Positions 27,215-36,348 of a stretch of DNA of 38,372 nt are shown in pieces. The stretch is from NCBI GenBank assembly GCA_017436815.1, contig JAFSCI010000040.1:1-38372 (forward strand). The letters are read 5' to 3'. A program made the translations under genes and the position numbers. Below the pieces are notes generated by a model, which was not told the origin of the DNA, did no database searches, and saw only the letters and a list, made by a program, of their open reading frames with translations. Each line of letters opens with the position of its first letter. Position 1 is the stretch's first letter. Source of the DNA: Clostridia bacterium. GTDB taxonomy: Bacteria; Bacillota; Clostridia; Oscillospirales; Acutalibacteraceae.

Positions 27215-28108
27215 CTATATATCGGCTACAAGCGTGCCGTTTTGTTCCTTTACGGGTATAAAAATCGGAGTCTCGGGTATAGGGCCGAATGCCTCGTTGG
27301 GCGAATGCAAACTAAGGTACTTCTTGTTATCGAGCCCTGTAAAAATCATTCCGTGGCCGCCGTCTAGATTATTGTTCATTTCCTTTGAGTAGAGCAGTTT
27401 TTCTTCTTGTATCCATTCACCGTCTATCTTACCGTTTTTAGATTTGGCAATTCCTATGCAGTAATCGATAGAATTACTAAAGTTGGACCACAACATTAAA
27501 AGTGAGTTGTCTTCGCATTTATACAAAAAGCAGCCGTCGGTAACGTAGTGATTACTCCACTTTGGCGCATCGGCTCTGAAAAGCTCTTTGGGTTCGCTTA
27601 CAAAATGCGTTAAATCGTCCGATAACTGCGCTACCGCCATTGTGCCCATTTGCTCCGGCGCACTTACCCACTCGTGCACGAACACCATAAAGGGCGTGCC
27701 GTTTTCATCAACGTAAAGGGTGGCGTCTATGCAGTCCCAATCAGGCGGGGTTGCCGTGCCGTCGGTAATTTCATAAAACGGGCCTTCGGGAGAGTCGGAT
27801 TTAAAAATTGAACATCCCCTGCGGTTTGTAAGTGTTGAGTAATAAGTGGCAAAAAGGTAGAACTTTCCCTTGTATTTATGTACTTCGGGCGCCCAAAAAT
27901 TTTTAACAGCATTTTTCGGCAAAACCGCTAAGGGTTTTTCTACCATTTGCCAGTCGCCATCAAGTTTACCGCTTGTGTTTTTATAGCAAGTCCAAACGGT
28001 ATTGTCCCAACCGTCGTCGGTTACCCTGGTGCCGTACATATAATAAACGCCGCCGTCTACCAAAATAAACGGGTCACGAAGCTTCTTAATATCTGTTTTT
28101 ATAATCAT
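27215..28108 (-). CDS. Glycoside hydrolase family 43-like protein
   Basis: A five-bladed beta-propeller glycosidase, 297 aa, expected to act on alpha-L-arabinofuranosyl or beta-xylosyl linkages. Visible landmarks are the general base D12 (RDPF), WAPEVH (72-77), the pKa-modulating D128 (CIDATLYVDENG) and H252 (GGHGM). At the usual position of the general acid Glu the motif is TDGCFLY with D191; I recall this Asp in a GH43 branch with the LLMLWSNF and SLHSPNE motifs, also present here. No signal peptide, so it works on imported oligosaccharides. It is the first gene of the operon. ATG 28108 is preferred over the GTG at 28117. Confidence 0.88.
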   Translation of the reverse strand: MIIKTDIKKLRDPFILVDGGVYYMYGTRVTDDGWDNTVWTCYKNTSGKLDGDWQMVEKPLAVLPKNAVKNFWAPEVHKYKGKFYLFATYYSTLTNRRGCSIFKSDSPEGPFYEITDGTATPPDWDCIDATLYVDENGTPFMVFVHEWVSAPEQMGTMAVAQLSDDLTHFVSEPKELFRADAPKWSNHYVTDGCFLYKCEDNSLLMLWSNFSNSIDYCIGIAKSKNGKIDGEWIQEEKLLYSKEMNNNLDGGHGMIFTGLDNKKYLSLHSPNEAFGPIPETPIFIPVKEQNGTLVADI

Positions 28109-28132
28109 TAACTTCACTCACTTTCGTTCATT

Positions 28133-28161
28133 ATTTTATCATAATAAATGAAATTGTGCAA
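28133..28161 (-). promoter_or_regulatory. Promoter of the GH43 operon
   Basis: Minus-strand TTGCAC (28156-28161), 17-bp spacer, TAAAAT (28133-28138), about 25 bp before the GH43 start. The -35 box is embedded in a palindrome. Confidence 0.65.
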
Positions 28162-28166
28162 CAATT
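28152..28166. promoter_or_regulatory. Candidate operator in the AraC-GH43 divergent region
   Basis: AATTGT-GCA-ACAATT is a perfect inverted repeat that overlaps the -35 box of the GH43 operon. It sits between the divergent operon and the AraC gene. AraC proteins more often use direct repeats, so another repressor is possible. Confidence 0.4.
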
Positions 28167-28230
28167 AAACTACCTGCTTTCCCAAATATAAAAACATTGT
28201 GTAAATTTTTATTATTTTGTGTGAAAAATA

Positions 28231-28258
28231 TTGACATTTTTTGTTTTAATATTATAAT
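28231..28258 (+). promoter_or_regulatory. Promoter of the AraC-family gene
   Basis: Perfect TTGACA (28231-28236) and perfect TATAAT (28253-28258), 16-bp spacer, about 40 bp upstream of the start codon. Both boxes match consensus, implying strong constitutive potential unless repressed. Confidence 0.8.
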
Positions 28259-28296
28259 ATTTACTGTACTTTTTAAGAAATGCTCAGGAGACAGAT

Positions 28297-29142
28297 ATGG
28301 AACAAAATGTTTTTGAATTCAAAGAACAACCGGAAAAAATTGACCCGTATAAATATCCGTTTAATTTAGAAAAATGTGAGCTTACGCAAAGCATTAATCC
28401 ACACATAACCGTAACTCCCATTAGCCATAACTACATATTCGAATACATAGTAAAGGGCGAAGGCACCCTTATTTGTAACGATAAAGTGTATCACCTTGAA
28501 AAAGGCGATTTGTTTATTTTGGCAAAGGGCTCTAACTACCAGTATTTTCCCGATATTAAAAAGCCCTGGACCAAAATTAAATTTGCGGCCGACGGCATTT
28601 TAGTATCCAACCTTTTTGTGTCTTACAGTTTAACCGACGTTGTTGCCGTTAAGGGTTTTAACGGGGAGCGACTTTTTAAAGATATGCTTGATCTTTCGCA
28701 GAGTGAAATAAACGAAGAAAGAAAGATGCTTGCTCAGTCGCTTAAATTCCACGAAATTTTGCAACGTGTTTATATTACACAAAGCCGCAATTTACCTAAC
28801 GATACCGCAGCTGCAATCAGAAAAATTTTAGATACAAATCTTTATAAGTCCGACTTTTCTATGAAAGACGTTTCAACACTTCTGGGTCTTTCCAAGGCGC
28901 AAATAATAAATATTTTCAGAGAAAAATACAACAAAACACCTTACAAATACTTTATAGACCGTCGCATACAGTTGTCTGTTACAATGCTTCTTAATACCGA
29001 TATGTCGATTAAAGAAATTTCGGACACGCTCCATTTTTCCGACCAACACTACTATGCCAATGTGTTCAGAAAAAGCATTGGCACCTCTCCCAAGCAGTTC
29101 AGAAAAGAGCATATGGAAGTTTTCAAAAAATCTTCAAAATAA
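28297..29142 (+). CDS. AraC-family transcriptional regulator
   Basis: A 281-aa regulator with an N-terminal cupin-like ligand domain (about 20-120; YIVKGEGTLICND and HLEKGDLFILAKGS) and a C-terminal pair of helix-turn-helix motifs (about 180-275; KDVSTLLGLSKAQIINIFRE; MSIKEISDTLHFSDQHYYAN, then FRKSIGTSPKQFRK). This layout is typical of sugar-responsive activators. It is divergent from the GH43/FAD/nadE operon, which is the likely target. AGGAGA lies 8 bp before the ATG. A bidirectional terminator follows within 10 bp, so it is monocistronic. Confidence 0.93.
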   Translation: MEQNVFEFKEQPEKIDPYKYPFNLEKCELTQSINPHITVTPISHNYIFEYIVKGEGTLICNDKVYHLEKGDLFILAKGSNYQYFPDIKKPWTKIKFAADGILVSNLFVSYSLTDVVAVKGFNGERLFKDMLDLSQSEINEERKMLAQSLKFHEILQRVYITQSRNLPNDTAAAIRKILDTNLYKSDFSMKDVSTLLGLSKAQIINIFREKYNKTPYKYFIDRRIQLSVTMLLNTDMSIKEISDTLHFSDQHYYANVFRKSIGTSPKQFRKEHMEVFKKSSK

Positions 29143-29176
29143 ACAAAGAGCACCTTAAATTAAGGTGCTCTTTTGT
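29141..29176. terminator. Bidirectional terminator between araC-type gene and eno
   Basis: A near-perfect stem, GAGCACCTTAA / TTAAGGTGCTC, is flanked by A-rich and T-rich runs on the two sides. It serves the plus-strand regulator and the minus-strand enolase gene, which converge here. Confidence 0.9.
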
Positions 29177-29179
29177 TTT

Positions 29180-30442
29180 TTAAAATTTATTAAATTGGCT
29201 TCCGTAAAGCTCGTTTTCTATGCTTATAAGCCGGTTGTATTTTGCTACGCGCTCACTTCTTGCGGGCGCGCCGGTCTTAATCTGACCGCAGTTTAGCGCT
29301 ACGGCTAAGTCGGCAATCGTTGTGTCTTCGCTCTCTCCCGAGCGGTGCGACATAACGGTTTTATAGCCGTTTTGCTTAGCCATAACTATTACCTGTATGG
29401 TTTCACTTAAAGTGCCTATCTGGTTTGGCTTTATTAAAATTGCATTGGCACTCTTTTTGGTAAAGCCCTCTTTTAGTCGGTTTTTGTTGGTAACAAAGAG
29501 GTCGTCACCTACAAGCTGAACGTCGTTATTCAGTTTGTCGGTAATACCCTCCCAGCTTATCCAGTCCTCTTCTGCAAGAGGGTCTTCGAGCGAAAATATG
29601 GGATATTTTTTTACAAGCGCACACCAGTAATCCACAAGCTGCTTGCTGGTCATTTTTTTGGCTCGTTTGGGTAAAAAATACTCTCCCTCGCCCGACTGCC
29701 ACTCGCTTGCGGCGGCATCTAAGCAAATTTTAACTTCATTAGTCGAATAACCCGCCTTTTCGATAGCGTTTATTATATATTCAATAGCCGCTTCGTCGCT
29801 ACTGAGTTCAGGGGCAAATCCGCCCTCATCACCTACTGCAGTACTCTTGCCGTCGGCCTTTAAAATGTCGGCTAAAGTATGGTAAATTTCGCTGCCCGCT
29901 CTTACGGCCTCTTTGAAGCTCGGCGCACCAAGTGGGTATATCATAAACTCCTGAATATCTATATTGTTCGATGCATGCGCGCCGCCGTTTAAAATGTTCA
30001 TCATAGGCACGGGCATTCTGTACGAGCTGATACCGCCTACATACCTGTAAAGCGGCATTTTATAGTGCTCTGCCGCCGCTCTGCAAACGCTCAGCGATAC
30101 ACCAAGCAGCGCATTTGCGCCCAGCTTTGCTTTATTTTCGGTGCCGTCCAGTTTTATGAGTAAATCATCTACTAAAAATTGGTCAATGCAGCCCTGCTCT
30201 ATAAGCCTTGGCGCAATAATATCATTTATATTTTTTACGGCCTGTAATACACCCTTGCCGCCGTAACGCTTTTTGTTACCGTCACGCAGTTCTACCGCCT
30301 CGAAGGTGCCGGTCGATGCGCCCGACGGAACTATAGAAAATACTTCAGAGCCGTCAGACAAAACCACCTTTACCGCAACGGTTGGATTTGCTCTTGAATC
30401 TAAAACCTCATAGGCCTTTACACAACAAATTTTTGCCGACAT
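29180..30442 (-). CDS. eno: Enolase
   Basis: Interconverts 2-phosphoglycerate and phosphoenolpyruvate in glycolysis. The 420-aa protein keeps every catalytic landmark: [68 protein letters not shown] and [10 protein letters not shown]. The usual N-terminal SRGNPTV reads SRANPTV, a mild change. Slightly shorter than average (about 430). AAGGAGA is placed 5-6 bp before the ATG. It stands alone between a terminator and a divergent promoter region; no convincing -35/-10 pair for it was found in 30443-30520. Confidence 0.97.
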   Translation of the reverse strand: MSAKICCVKAYEVLDSRANPTVAVKVVLSDGSEVFSIVPSGASTGTFEAVELRDGNKKRYGGKGVLQAVKNINDIIAPRLIEQGCIDQFLVDDLLIKLDGTENKAKLGANALLGVSLSVCRAAAEHYKMPLYRYVGGISSYRMPVPMMNILNGGAHASNNIDIQEFMIYPLGAPSFKEAVRAGSEIYHTLADILKADGKSTAVGDEGGFAPELSSDEAAIEYIINAIEKAGYSTNEVKICLDAAASEWQSGEGEYFLPKRAKKMTSKQLVDYWCALVKKYPIFSLEDPLAEEDWISWEGITDKLNNDVQLVGDDLFVTNKNRLKEGFTKKSANAILIKPNQIGTLSETIQVIVMAKQNGYKTVMSHRSGESEDTTIADLAVALNCGQIKTGAPARSERVAKYNRLISIENELYGSQFNKF

Positions 30443-30518
30443 AAAAATTCTCCTTACTCTTTTTTATTAGGGTATCCAAATATTTACTGAATATTTAAAA
30501 ATTTCTTTAAAAAGGCTC

Positions 30519-30547
30519 TTCATTTTTTTGTTATTATATGATATAAT
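30519..30547 (+). promoter_or_regulatory. Probable promoter of the rlmB operon
   Basis: Perfect TATAAT (30542-30547) with a weak TTCATT (30519-30524) 17 bp upstream, about 30 bp before the rlmB start. Confidence 0.5.
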
Positions 30548-30576
30548 TAAATCACTTATATAAAATGGGTGTTATT

Positions 30577-31329
30577 ATGGAACAAAATCAAGTAAATTCA
30601 AACATTATTTTCGGCCGCAACGCCGTTTTTGAGGCGGTACGCTCTAACAGAGAAATCGACCGCTTATTAGTTGCACATCAAAATACATCGGGCTCGGTAG
30701 CTGCAATAATTGCAAAATGCAAGGAAAAAGGCATTTTAATAAAAGAGGTTCCCTCCTCTAAGCTCGACTTTTTGTGTAATAATCAAAACCACCAGGGTGT
30801 TGCCGCCATTATAGCAAATTTTGAGTACTGCAGCGTGCAGGATATTTTAGATGCTGCAAAGGAGAAAAATCACAATCCGTTTATAATTATTTGTGATGAA
30901 ATAGAAGACCCGCACAACCTAGGCGCAATAGTCCGCTCGGCCGAGGCCGCAGGTGCTGACGGAATTATTATTCCAAAGCGCAGAGCTGCATCGGTCAACG
31001 CAACGGTAGCAAAGTCGGCAAGCGGCGCACTCGAATATATGAAAATTGCAAGGGTCACAAACCTTGTTAATGAAATGGAATACCTAAAAAAGCAAGGTAT
31101 TTGGATATTCGGCGCCGATATGGGCGAGCCCAACTGGACAAAAACAGATTTTACAGGACCTGTAGCCATTGTAATCGGTAACGAGGGCAAAGGAATAGGA
31201 AGGCTCGTTTTAGAGCATTGCGACCAGGTCGTAAGCCTGCCTATGCTGGGTGAGATTAACTCGCTCAACGCATCGGTTGCCGCAGGTGTTTTAATGTACG
31301 AAGTAGTACGACAAAGAACACTCAAATAA
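30577..31329 (+). CDS. rlmB: RlmB-type 23S rRNA 2'-O-ribose methyltransferase (SpoU/TrmH family)
   Basis: A SPOUT methyltransferase, about 250 aa, predicted to modify a guanosine of 23S rRNA. Residues 5-80 are the SpoU substrate-binding domain (FGRNAVFEAVRS, QNHQGVAA). The catalytic half has the three SpoU motifs: DPHNLGAIVRSAEAAG, IVIGNEGKGIGRL and LPMLGEINSLNASVAAGVLM, which form the trefoil knot. The ATG at 30577 with GGGTG upstream is preferred over the ATG at 30565. First gene of an operon with the 1017-aa membrane protein and metG. Exact target base is inferred from family only. Confidence 0.92.
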   Translation: MEQNQVNSNIIFGRNAVFEAVRSNREIDRLLVAHQNTSGSVAAIIAKCKEKGILIKEVPSSKLDFLCNNQNHQGVAAIIANFEYCSVQDILDAAKEKNHNPFIIICDEIEDPHNLGAIVRSAEAAGADGIIIPKRRAASVNATVAKSASGALEYMKIARVTNLVNEMEYLKKQGIWIFGADMGEPNWTKTDFTGPVAIVIGNEGKGIGRLVLEHCDQVVSLPMLGEINSLNASVAAGVLMYEVVRQRTLK

Positions 31330-31352
31330 TCTTTAACGTATGGGAGATAACT

Positions 31353-34300
31353 ATGGGATGGTTTTCAAAAAAGGGTAAGGATATCGACGATATCGACGAC
31401 GGCTTTATCCTTACTGATGATATCGATTTAACAAAACCAAATAATCAAAGCCCTTCGGATCACAATAAATCTTCAAAGGGTATGGCTCCTCACGCCTTAA
31501 CGCCCGACGAGGTTTTACATAAAGGTCAGAATAAACCCAGCCAGGTTTACGAAACCGAGCAGATACCTATGTCTAGCGGAGAAAACGTTGACGTAAACCC
31601 CGCTACTGCTTTGCTTTATAAGCGTATGATGAAGTCTAAAGAGGCCGCTTTGGCTAAAAAGGAAGACAGCAAGCCTCAGCAAAATAATCCTGTTACATCG
31701 AGCCAATCTTACGTTATAAAGCCTTCGGTTAGTGATGAAGGCGCGCAAAATCCAAAAACCGAAGAAGTCAAAATCGCACCTGACGTAAAGGCGGATATTG
31801 AAAGGACCATTAACGAGCTTAAGGGCAACGACAAGCCCGAAGCTCCAAAGGCAGAGGTTAAGACTGCGGCTCCAAAAGCTGAGGCCGAAGTTCAAAAGTC
31901 AGAGCCCGAAACACCAAAGGTAGAAACTAAAGCTCCAAAGGCTGAACCCCAGGCTCCGAAATCAGAGCCCGAGGCCCCAAAAACCGCGCAGGTGGAAGAG
32001 CAGATCCAGCAAATGATAGAAGGGCTCAAAGAGGAGTTCAAAGAAGAAACCAATAACGGCGCATCGGCCAATAAAACGGTTGCAACCCAAAATGACAATT
32101 CCGATAAATCGAGCGACGAAAATTCTAACACCGCATCTTTGCTTTCACGCTGTATGCCGTATATTATAGACGATAACGGACATAATCACTCGGAAGATTT
32201 TCCGCCCGCCTACACCTTAGACAGTGTTGAAGATATTATAAGCGCTTTTGAAAATAAGGCCGCTAAGCAGGCAAGCCAAACCTACGGCACGTCCGTGCCC
32301 GATTTACATCCAAAAAACAACGCTTCGGCTGTAGCCGGTAAAAAGAGCGTGTTTAAATCTAAGCCACCGCAGAAAAAGCCGAACACTCCAGCCGAAACTT
32401 CGGTCGATATCAAAAAAGCCGCTCCCGACGGCAGCAAAGTAAACGACCAGACACGTGTCGAACACACAAAGCCCGAAAACAGCATAAAAACGTACCAGGC
32501 AAGCTTTTCGACAATAGATATCCCCATAATCGCCAAGAATAACGGTGAGCAATCCACAATAACGTTTGATATTAACGATATTCGCCGCGCCGCCAGCAGT
32601 GATCTTGGCGCAACAAAACAGATTGTTATAAGTGATATCGGCAAAGAAAAGCAAGAATCTATTGAGCAGTTTATAGCTGAAAAGAGCTCTGATTTTGATG
32701 AAATAATAGACGATCTTAACGGCTACACATGTTTTGATGACGCCAAACGAATTCGCGCTCAGCTTTATAAAACTAAGCGCAATAATCTTATAAAATTCTT
32801 TGTTACAGCAGTTTTAACCCTGTTTGTAACAATTATGCGTCTGCCCGTTTTTGATGAGTTACTGTCGGGAAAATCCGACGCTGTATTTCTTATAAGCAGC
32901 ATAGTGCTCTTGGTGCTGGCCATAGTAAACATAAAAACCTTACTTTCGGTCAAAAATATTTTTAAAGGCGCAAAAAACGCCGATCTGCCTGTTGCATTGT
33001 CGGTAATTTCCGTATTGCTGCACTCGGGTGTAACAATGTTGTTTTTTGATACTGCGCAGGTATTAAATTTAGTGCCGCTCGGCGCATTGGCTCTGTCTTT
33101 TTCATCGATGTGTGACTTTTTACACTCGGCCGAAATTACAGACAACTTCAGATTTATTGCCACACCCCAACAAAAGAATATTGCAGGAATTATAAAAAAT
33201 TCCGAGATATCTGAAAAAATCATCAGTACGGGTATTGAAGGCAAGCCGTATATAATTGCCCCACGCAAAACCGTAAACCTTTTAGGCTTTTTAAAGGCGG
33301 CAAATTCCAATAGCCACGCTGCCAAAAGAATACCTCTTATTACCGTTATAACCGTTGCGGCAGCTTTGGTAATAGGTGTCGCATCGTTCTTTATATTAGA
33401 TGATGTAAGCGCCGCTTTAAGCGCCTTTACAATTACTATGTGTCTTGGTTGCTCGCCGATTTCACATTTACTTGGCGCATTGCCGACCAAATGTATGTCA
33501 TCGCGCCTTGCAAACAACGACGCTATGATTTGCGGCTATGAAGCGGCAATGGAGGTCGAACCCGTAAACTGCGTTACACTCAGTGCCGCAGACCTGTTCC
33601 CAAACAATTCAATTGAGCTTATAAATTTAAAGGTTCTTAATAAAAACTCGCTTGATAAAACCTTCTTGGATGCCGCTTCAATTACGCTGAGCGCACAGAG
33701 TCCGCTTTACAATGTTTTTAAAGATATTGCAAAGTCCTACGACTCTCCTCTGCCGTATTGCGATAACGTAAAATACGAAGACAAAATGGGCGTTAGCGGT
33801 TGGGTAGACGACCGCCACATTTTCATTGGCAACCGCACACTTTTAGAGGCGCACTCAATTGCGGTTCCATCGGTTGAGGTTGACAAAAAAATACTTAAGA
33901 AGGGCTACTTCCCCGTTTACGTTGCCTGCAACGGCAAAGCCTTCGCACTGCTTATGGTAAGATACATTCCAAAAAAATCCATAAAGCACAAGCTTATGCG
34001 CCTTGCATCTATGGGAGTCACCTTCTACCTTAACAGCACCGATCCGAACATAAACACCAAAATGGTAATAGATTACTTTGGCCTTTTTGATGACTCGGTA
34101 TATTCATTAAAATCTGACCAGATTAAAGCGCTTAAAGAAGCCACCAACTACAAAGAAAGCTGTTTTGCTCCCGCCTGCTTTAAGGGTGGTATAGACGGAC
34201 TTCTGGCGGTAGTTATAGAGTCTATTAAACTAAAGACCTGCATTGGCGTTATGGGCGTGCTTAATATAATGTGTGTTATTTTGGGAATATTCGCATTTGC

Positions 34301-34406
34301 GTTTGCCGTTTTCTCGGGCAGCTTCTCTGTAATAACCACAACCATACTGTTAATCTGGCAGCTTGTATCGGCCGTAATAGGTCTGTTCTCACTGTTTATT
34401 AAATAA
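31353..34406 (+). CDS. Large membrane protein, degenerate P1B-ATPase-like core with disordered N-terminus
   Basis: 1017 aa. Residues 1 to about 475 are hydrophilic and low-complexity, with repeating PKAE/PKSE/PKVE units at about 160-215; two more conserved-looking acidic patches surround about 265-300 and 385-470. From 477 the protein is membranous and follows the P1B ATPase plan: two pairs of helices, a soluble loop shorter than a normal actuator domain, a helix pair with CSP (700-702) where metal pumps have CPC, then a P/N-domain-like part (MGVSGWVDDRHIFIGNRTLL matches the GxGVxGxVxG..VxxGN block), and two final helices. DKTGT is replaced by SAADLF (744-749), TGD by STD (895-897), and GDGxND is missing, so it cannot be phosphorylated as a pump. 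The match to P1B proteins is by eye. Ribosome-binding site GGGAGA. Function unknown. Confidence 0.8.
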   Translation: MGWFSKKGKDIDDIDDGFILTDDIDLTKPNNQSPSDHNKSSKGMAPHALTPDEVLHKGQNKPSQVYETEQIPMSSGENVDVNPATALLYKRMMKSKEAALAKKEDSKPQQNNPVTSSQSYVIKPSVSDEGAQNPKTEEVKIAPDVKADIERTINELKGNDKPEAPKAEVKTAAPKAEAEVQKSEPETPKVETKAPKAEPQAPKSEPEAPKTAQVEEQIQQMIEGLKEEFKEETNNGASANKTVATQNDNSDKSSDENSNTASLLSRCMPYIIDDNGHNHSEDFPPAYTLDSVEDIISAFENKAAKQASQTYGTSVPDLHPKNNASAVAGKKSVFKSKPPQKKPNTPAETSVDIKKAAPDGSKVNDQTRVEHTKPENSIKTYQASFSTIDIPIIAKNNGEQSTITFDINDIRRAASSDLGATKQIVISDIGKEKQESIEQFIAEKSSDFDEIIDDLNGYTCFDDAKRIRAQLYKTKRNNLIKFFVTAVLTLFVTIMRLPVFDELLSGKSDAVFLISSIVLLVLAIVNIKTLLSVKNIFKGAKNADLPVALSVISVLLHSGVTMLFFDTAQVLNLVPLGALALSFSSMCDFLHSAEITDNFRFIATPQQKNIAGIIKNSEISEKIISTGIEGKPYIIAPRKTVNLLGFLKAANSNSHAAKRIPLITVITVAAALVIGVASFFILDDVSAALSAFTITMCLGCSPISHLLGALPTKCMSSRLANNDAMICGYEAAMEVEPVNCVTLSAADLFPNNSIELINLKVLNKNSLDKTFLDAASITLSAQSPLYNVFKDIAKSYDSPLPYCDNVKYEDKMGVSGWVDDRHIFIGNRTLLEAHSIAVPSVEVDKKILKKGYFPVYVACNGKAFALLMVRYIPKKSIKHKLMRLASMGVTFYLNSTDPNINTKMVIDYFGLFDDSVYSLKSDQIKALKEATNYKESCFAPACFKGGIDGLLAVVIESIKLKTCIGVMGVLNIMCVILGIFAFAFAVFSGSFSVITTTILLIWQLVSAVIGLFSLFIK

Positions 34407-34428
34407 GCCTTTTTAGGAGGAATATATT

Positions 34429-36348
34429 TTGGAAAAGCAAAAATTTTATATTACCACCGCTATAGCGTATTCTTCACGCAAGCCACACATTGGCAACACC
34501 TATGACGTTGTACTTGCCGATGCTATAGCACGTTATAAAAGAACCAAGGGCTACGACGTTTATTTTCTTACCGGCTCTGACGAGCACGGTCAGAAAATAG
34601 AGCAGGAGGCTCTTAACAAGGGCGTTACTCCTAAGGAGTACGTAGATGAAGTATCGGGTGAAATCAAGCGTGTATGGGACTGTCTTAACGTTACCTATGA
34701 CCGCTTTATAAGAACTACCGACGCCGACCACGAGGATGCCGTTAAGAAAATATTTAAAAAGCTTTACGAGCAGGGCGATATTTACAAGAGCGAATACTCG
34801 GGCAAATACTGTGTTCCGTGTGAATCGTTCTTTACCGAATCTCAGCTTGTAGACGGCAAATGTCCCGACTGCGGCAGAGAGGTTACCGATGCTAAAGAGG
34901 AAGCATATTTCTTAAGACTCAGCAAATATCAGGACAAGCTACTCGAATATTACGAGAGCAATCCCGACTTCTTCAAGCCCGACTCCCGCCGCGCCGAAAT
35001 GGTAAACAACTTTATAAAGCCCGGTCTTGCCGACCTTTGCGTTTCACGTTCATCGTTTAAGTGGGGTATTCCCGTTGAGTTTGATGACAAGCACGTTATT
35101 TACGTTTGGATAGACGCTTTATCCAACTACATTACCGGTATAGGCTATAATCCCGACGGCAGCAGCGAGCAGTACAAACGCTTATGGCCTGCAGATTTGC
35201 ACGTTATAGGCAAAGACATTGTGCGCTTCCACACAATTTACTGGCCCATAATTTTAATGGCTTTAGGCGAACCGTTGCCCAAGCAGGTTTTGGGTCATCC
35301 GTGGCTGTTATTCGGTGAGGATAAAATGAGCAAATCAAAGGGCAACATTATTTATGCCGACGATCTTGCAAAGCGTTTTGGCGCAGATGCAGTTCGTTAC
35401 TATCTGCTTAGCGAGATGCCCTTTGCGCAAGACGGCACCATAACCTATGAAAACTTTATTGCGCGTTTTAATACCGATCTTGCCAACACAATAGGAAATC
35501 TTGTAAACCGCACCGTTGCTATGACAAACAAGTATTTTGACGGTAAGGTGGCTTACGTAAGCGAAGAAAATGAGCTTGATGACGATTTATTCGAAACAGC
35601 AGGCACCTGCGTAGAAAAGTACTTCAAATATATGGACACCTATAAGAACGCCGATGCCGTAGAGTCAATTATGACTCTGGCCCGTCGTTGCAACAAATAT
35701 ATTGATGAAACTACACCCTGGGTACTTGCAAAGAGCGAAGAAAACAAAACAAGACTCAACAACGTTTTATGCAACCTGCTTTCTTGCATAAGGGTTATTG
35801 GCGCAATGCTCACCCCCATCACACCCGAGTGCTGTGAATCTATAGCAGGCCAAATAAACGCTACACTTGATTTTGACGCTAAAGCCGTAAGAGAGTTCAG
35901 CGTTGGTCAGGCTCAGGTTCTATTTGCCCGCATAGATGCCGAAAAGGTATTAAAGGAGCTAAATGAAGAAATCGAAAAAGCCAAGCAGGCAGCAAAGCCC
36001 AAGGCAGAAAACGTAGCCACCATAAGCGAAATAGCAATCGACGATTTTGCAAAGGTTAATCTTATAACCGCAAAGGTTATTGCCTGCGAGCCCATACCAA
36101 AGGCCAAAAAGCTCTTAAAGCTCACCTTAGATGACGGCAGCGGTAAAAACCGCACGGTAGCAAGCGGTATTGCGCTGCACTACACACCCGATGAGCTTAT
36201 CGGAAAAACCGTAATAGTAGTTGCCAACCTGAAGCCCGCCACACTTTGCGGTGTAGAAAGCTGCGGTATGATTCTTGCGGCCGATGACGGCGAAAAGGTT
36301 AAGGTCATTTTTGCCGACGGTATAACTCCGGGCAGCAATGTAAGATAA
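34429..36348 (+). CDS. metG: Methionyl-tRNA synthetase
   Basis: Charges tRNA-Met. The 639-aa class I synthetase shows HIGN in the first 25 residues, a zinc knuckle with C128/C131 and C145/C148, the KMSKS loop KMSKSKGN from residue 299, the anticodon-binding helical domain, and a C-terminal EMAP-like tRNA-binding domain (about 535-639; KVNLITAKVIACEP, VASGIALHYTPDELIG). The start codon is TTG with a perfect AGGAGG 8 bp upstream; the next methionine is far inside the fold. Stop overlaps the tatD start (TAATG). Confidence 0.97.
   Translation: MEKQKFYITTAIAYSSRKPHIGNTYDVVLADAIARYKRTKGYDVYFLTGSDEHGQKIEQEALNKGVTPKEYVDEVSGEIKRVWDCLNVTYDRFIRTTDADHEDAVKKIFKKLYEQGDIYKSEYSGKYCVPCESFFTESQLVDGKCPDCGREVTDAKEEAYFLRLSKYQDKLLEYYESNPDFFKPDSRRAEMVNNFIKPGLADLCVSRSSFKWGIPVEFDDKHVIYVWIDALSNYITGIGYNPDGSSEQYKRLWPADLHVIGKDIVRFHTIYWPIILMALGEPLPKQVLGHPWLLFGEDKMSKSKGNIIYADDLAKRFGADAVRYYLLSEMPFAQDGTITYENFIARFNTDLANTIGNLVNRTVAMTNKYFDGKVAYVSEENELDDDLFETAGTCVEKYFKYMDTYKNADAVESIMTLARRCNKYIDETTPWVLAKSEENKTRLNNVLCNLLSCIRVIGAMLTPITPECCESIAGQINATLDFDAKAVREFSVGQAQVLFARIDAEKVLKELNEEIEKAKQAAKPKAENVATISEIAIDDFAKVNLITAKVIACEPIPKAKKLLKLTLDDGSGKNRTVASGIALHYTPDELIGKTVIVVANLKPATLCGVESCGMILAADDGEKVKVIFADGITPGSNVR

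Noticed and set aside
32765-33517. Minus-strand open frame of 250 codons within the 1017-aa gene
   Set aside because: It is a reading-frame shadow of the membrane-protein gene, and its product shows no recognisable domain or initiation site.
31353-34406. Active metal-transporting P-type ATPase
   Set aside because: No DKTGT, TGD or GDGxND motif exists anywhere in the 1017 residues.
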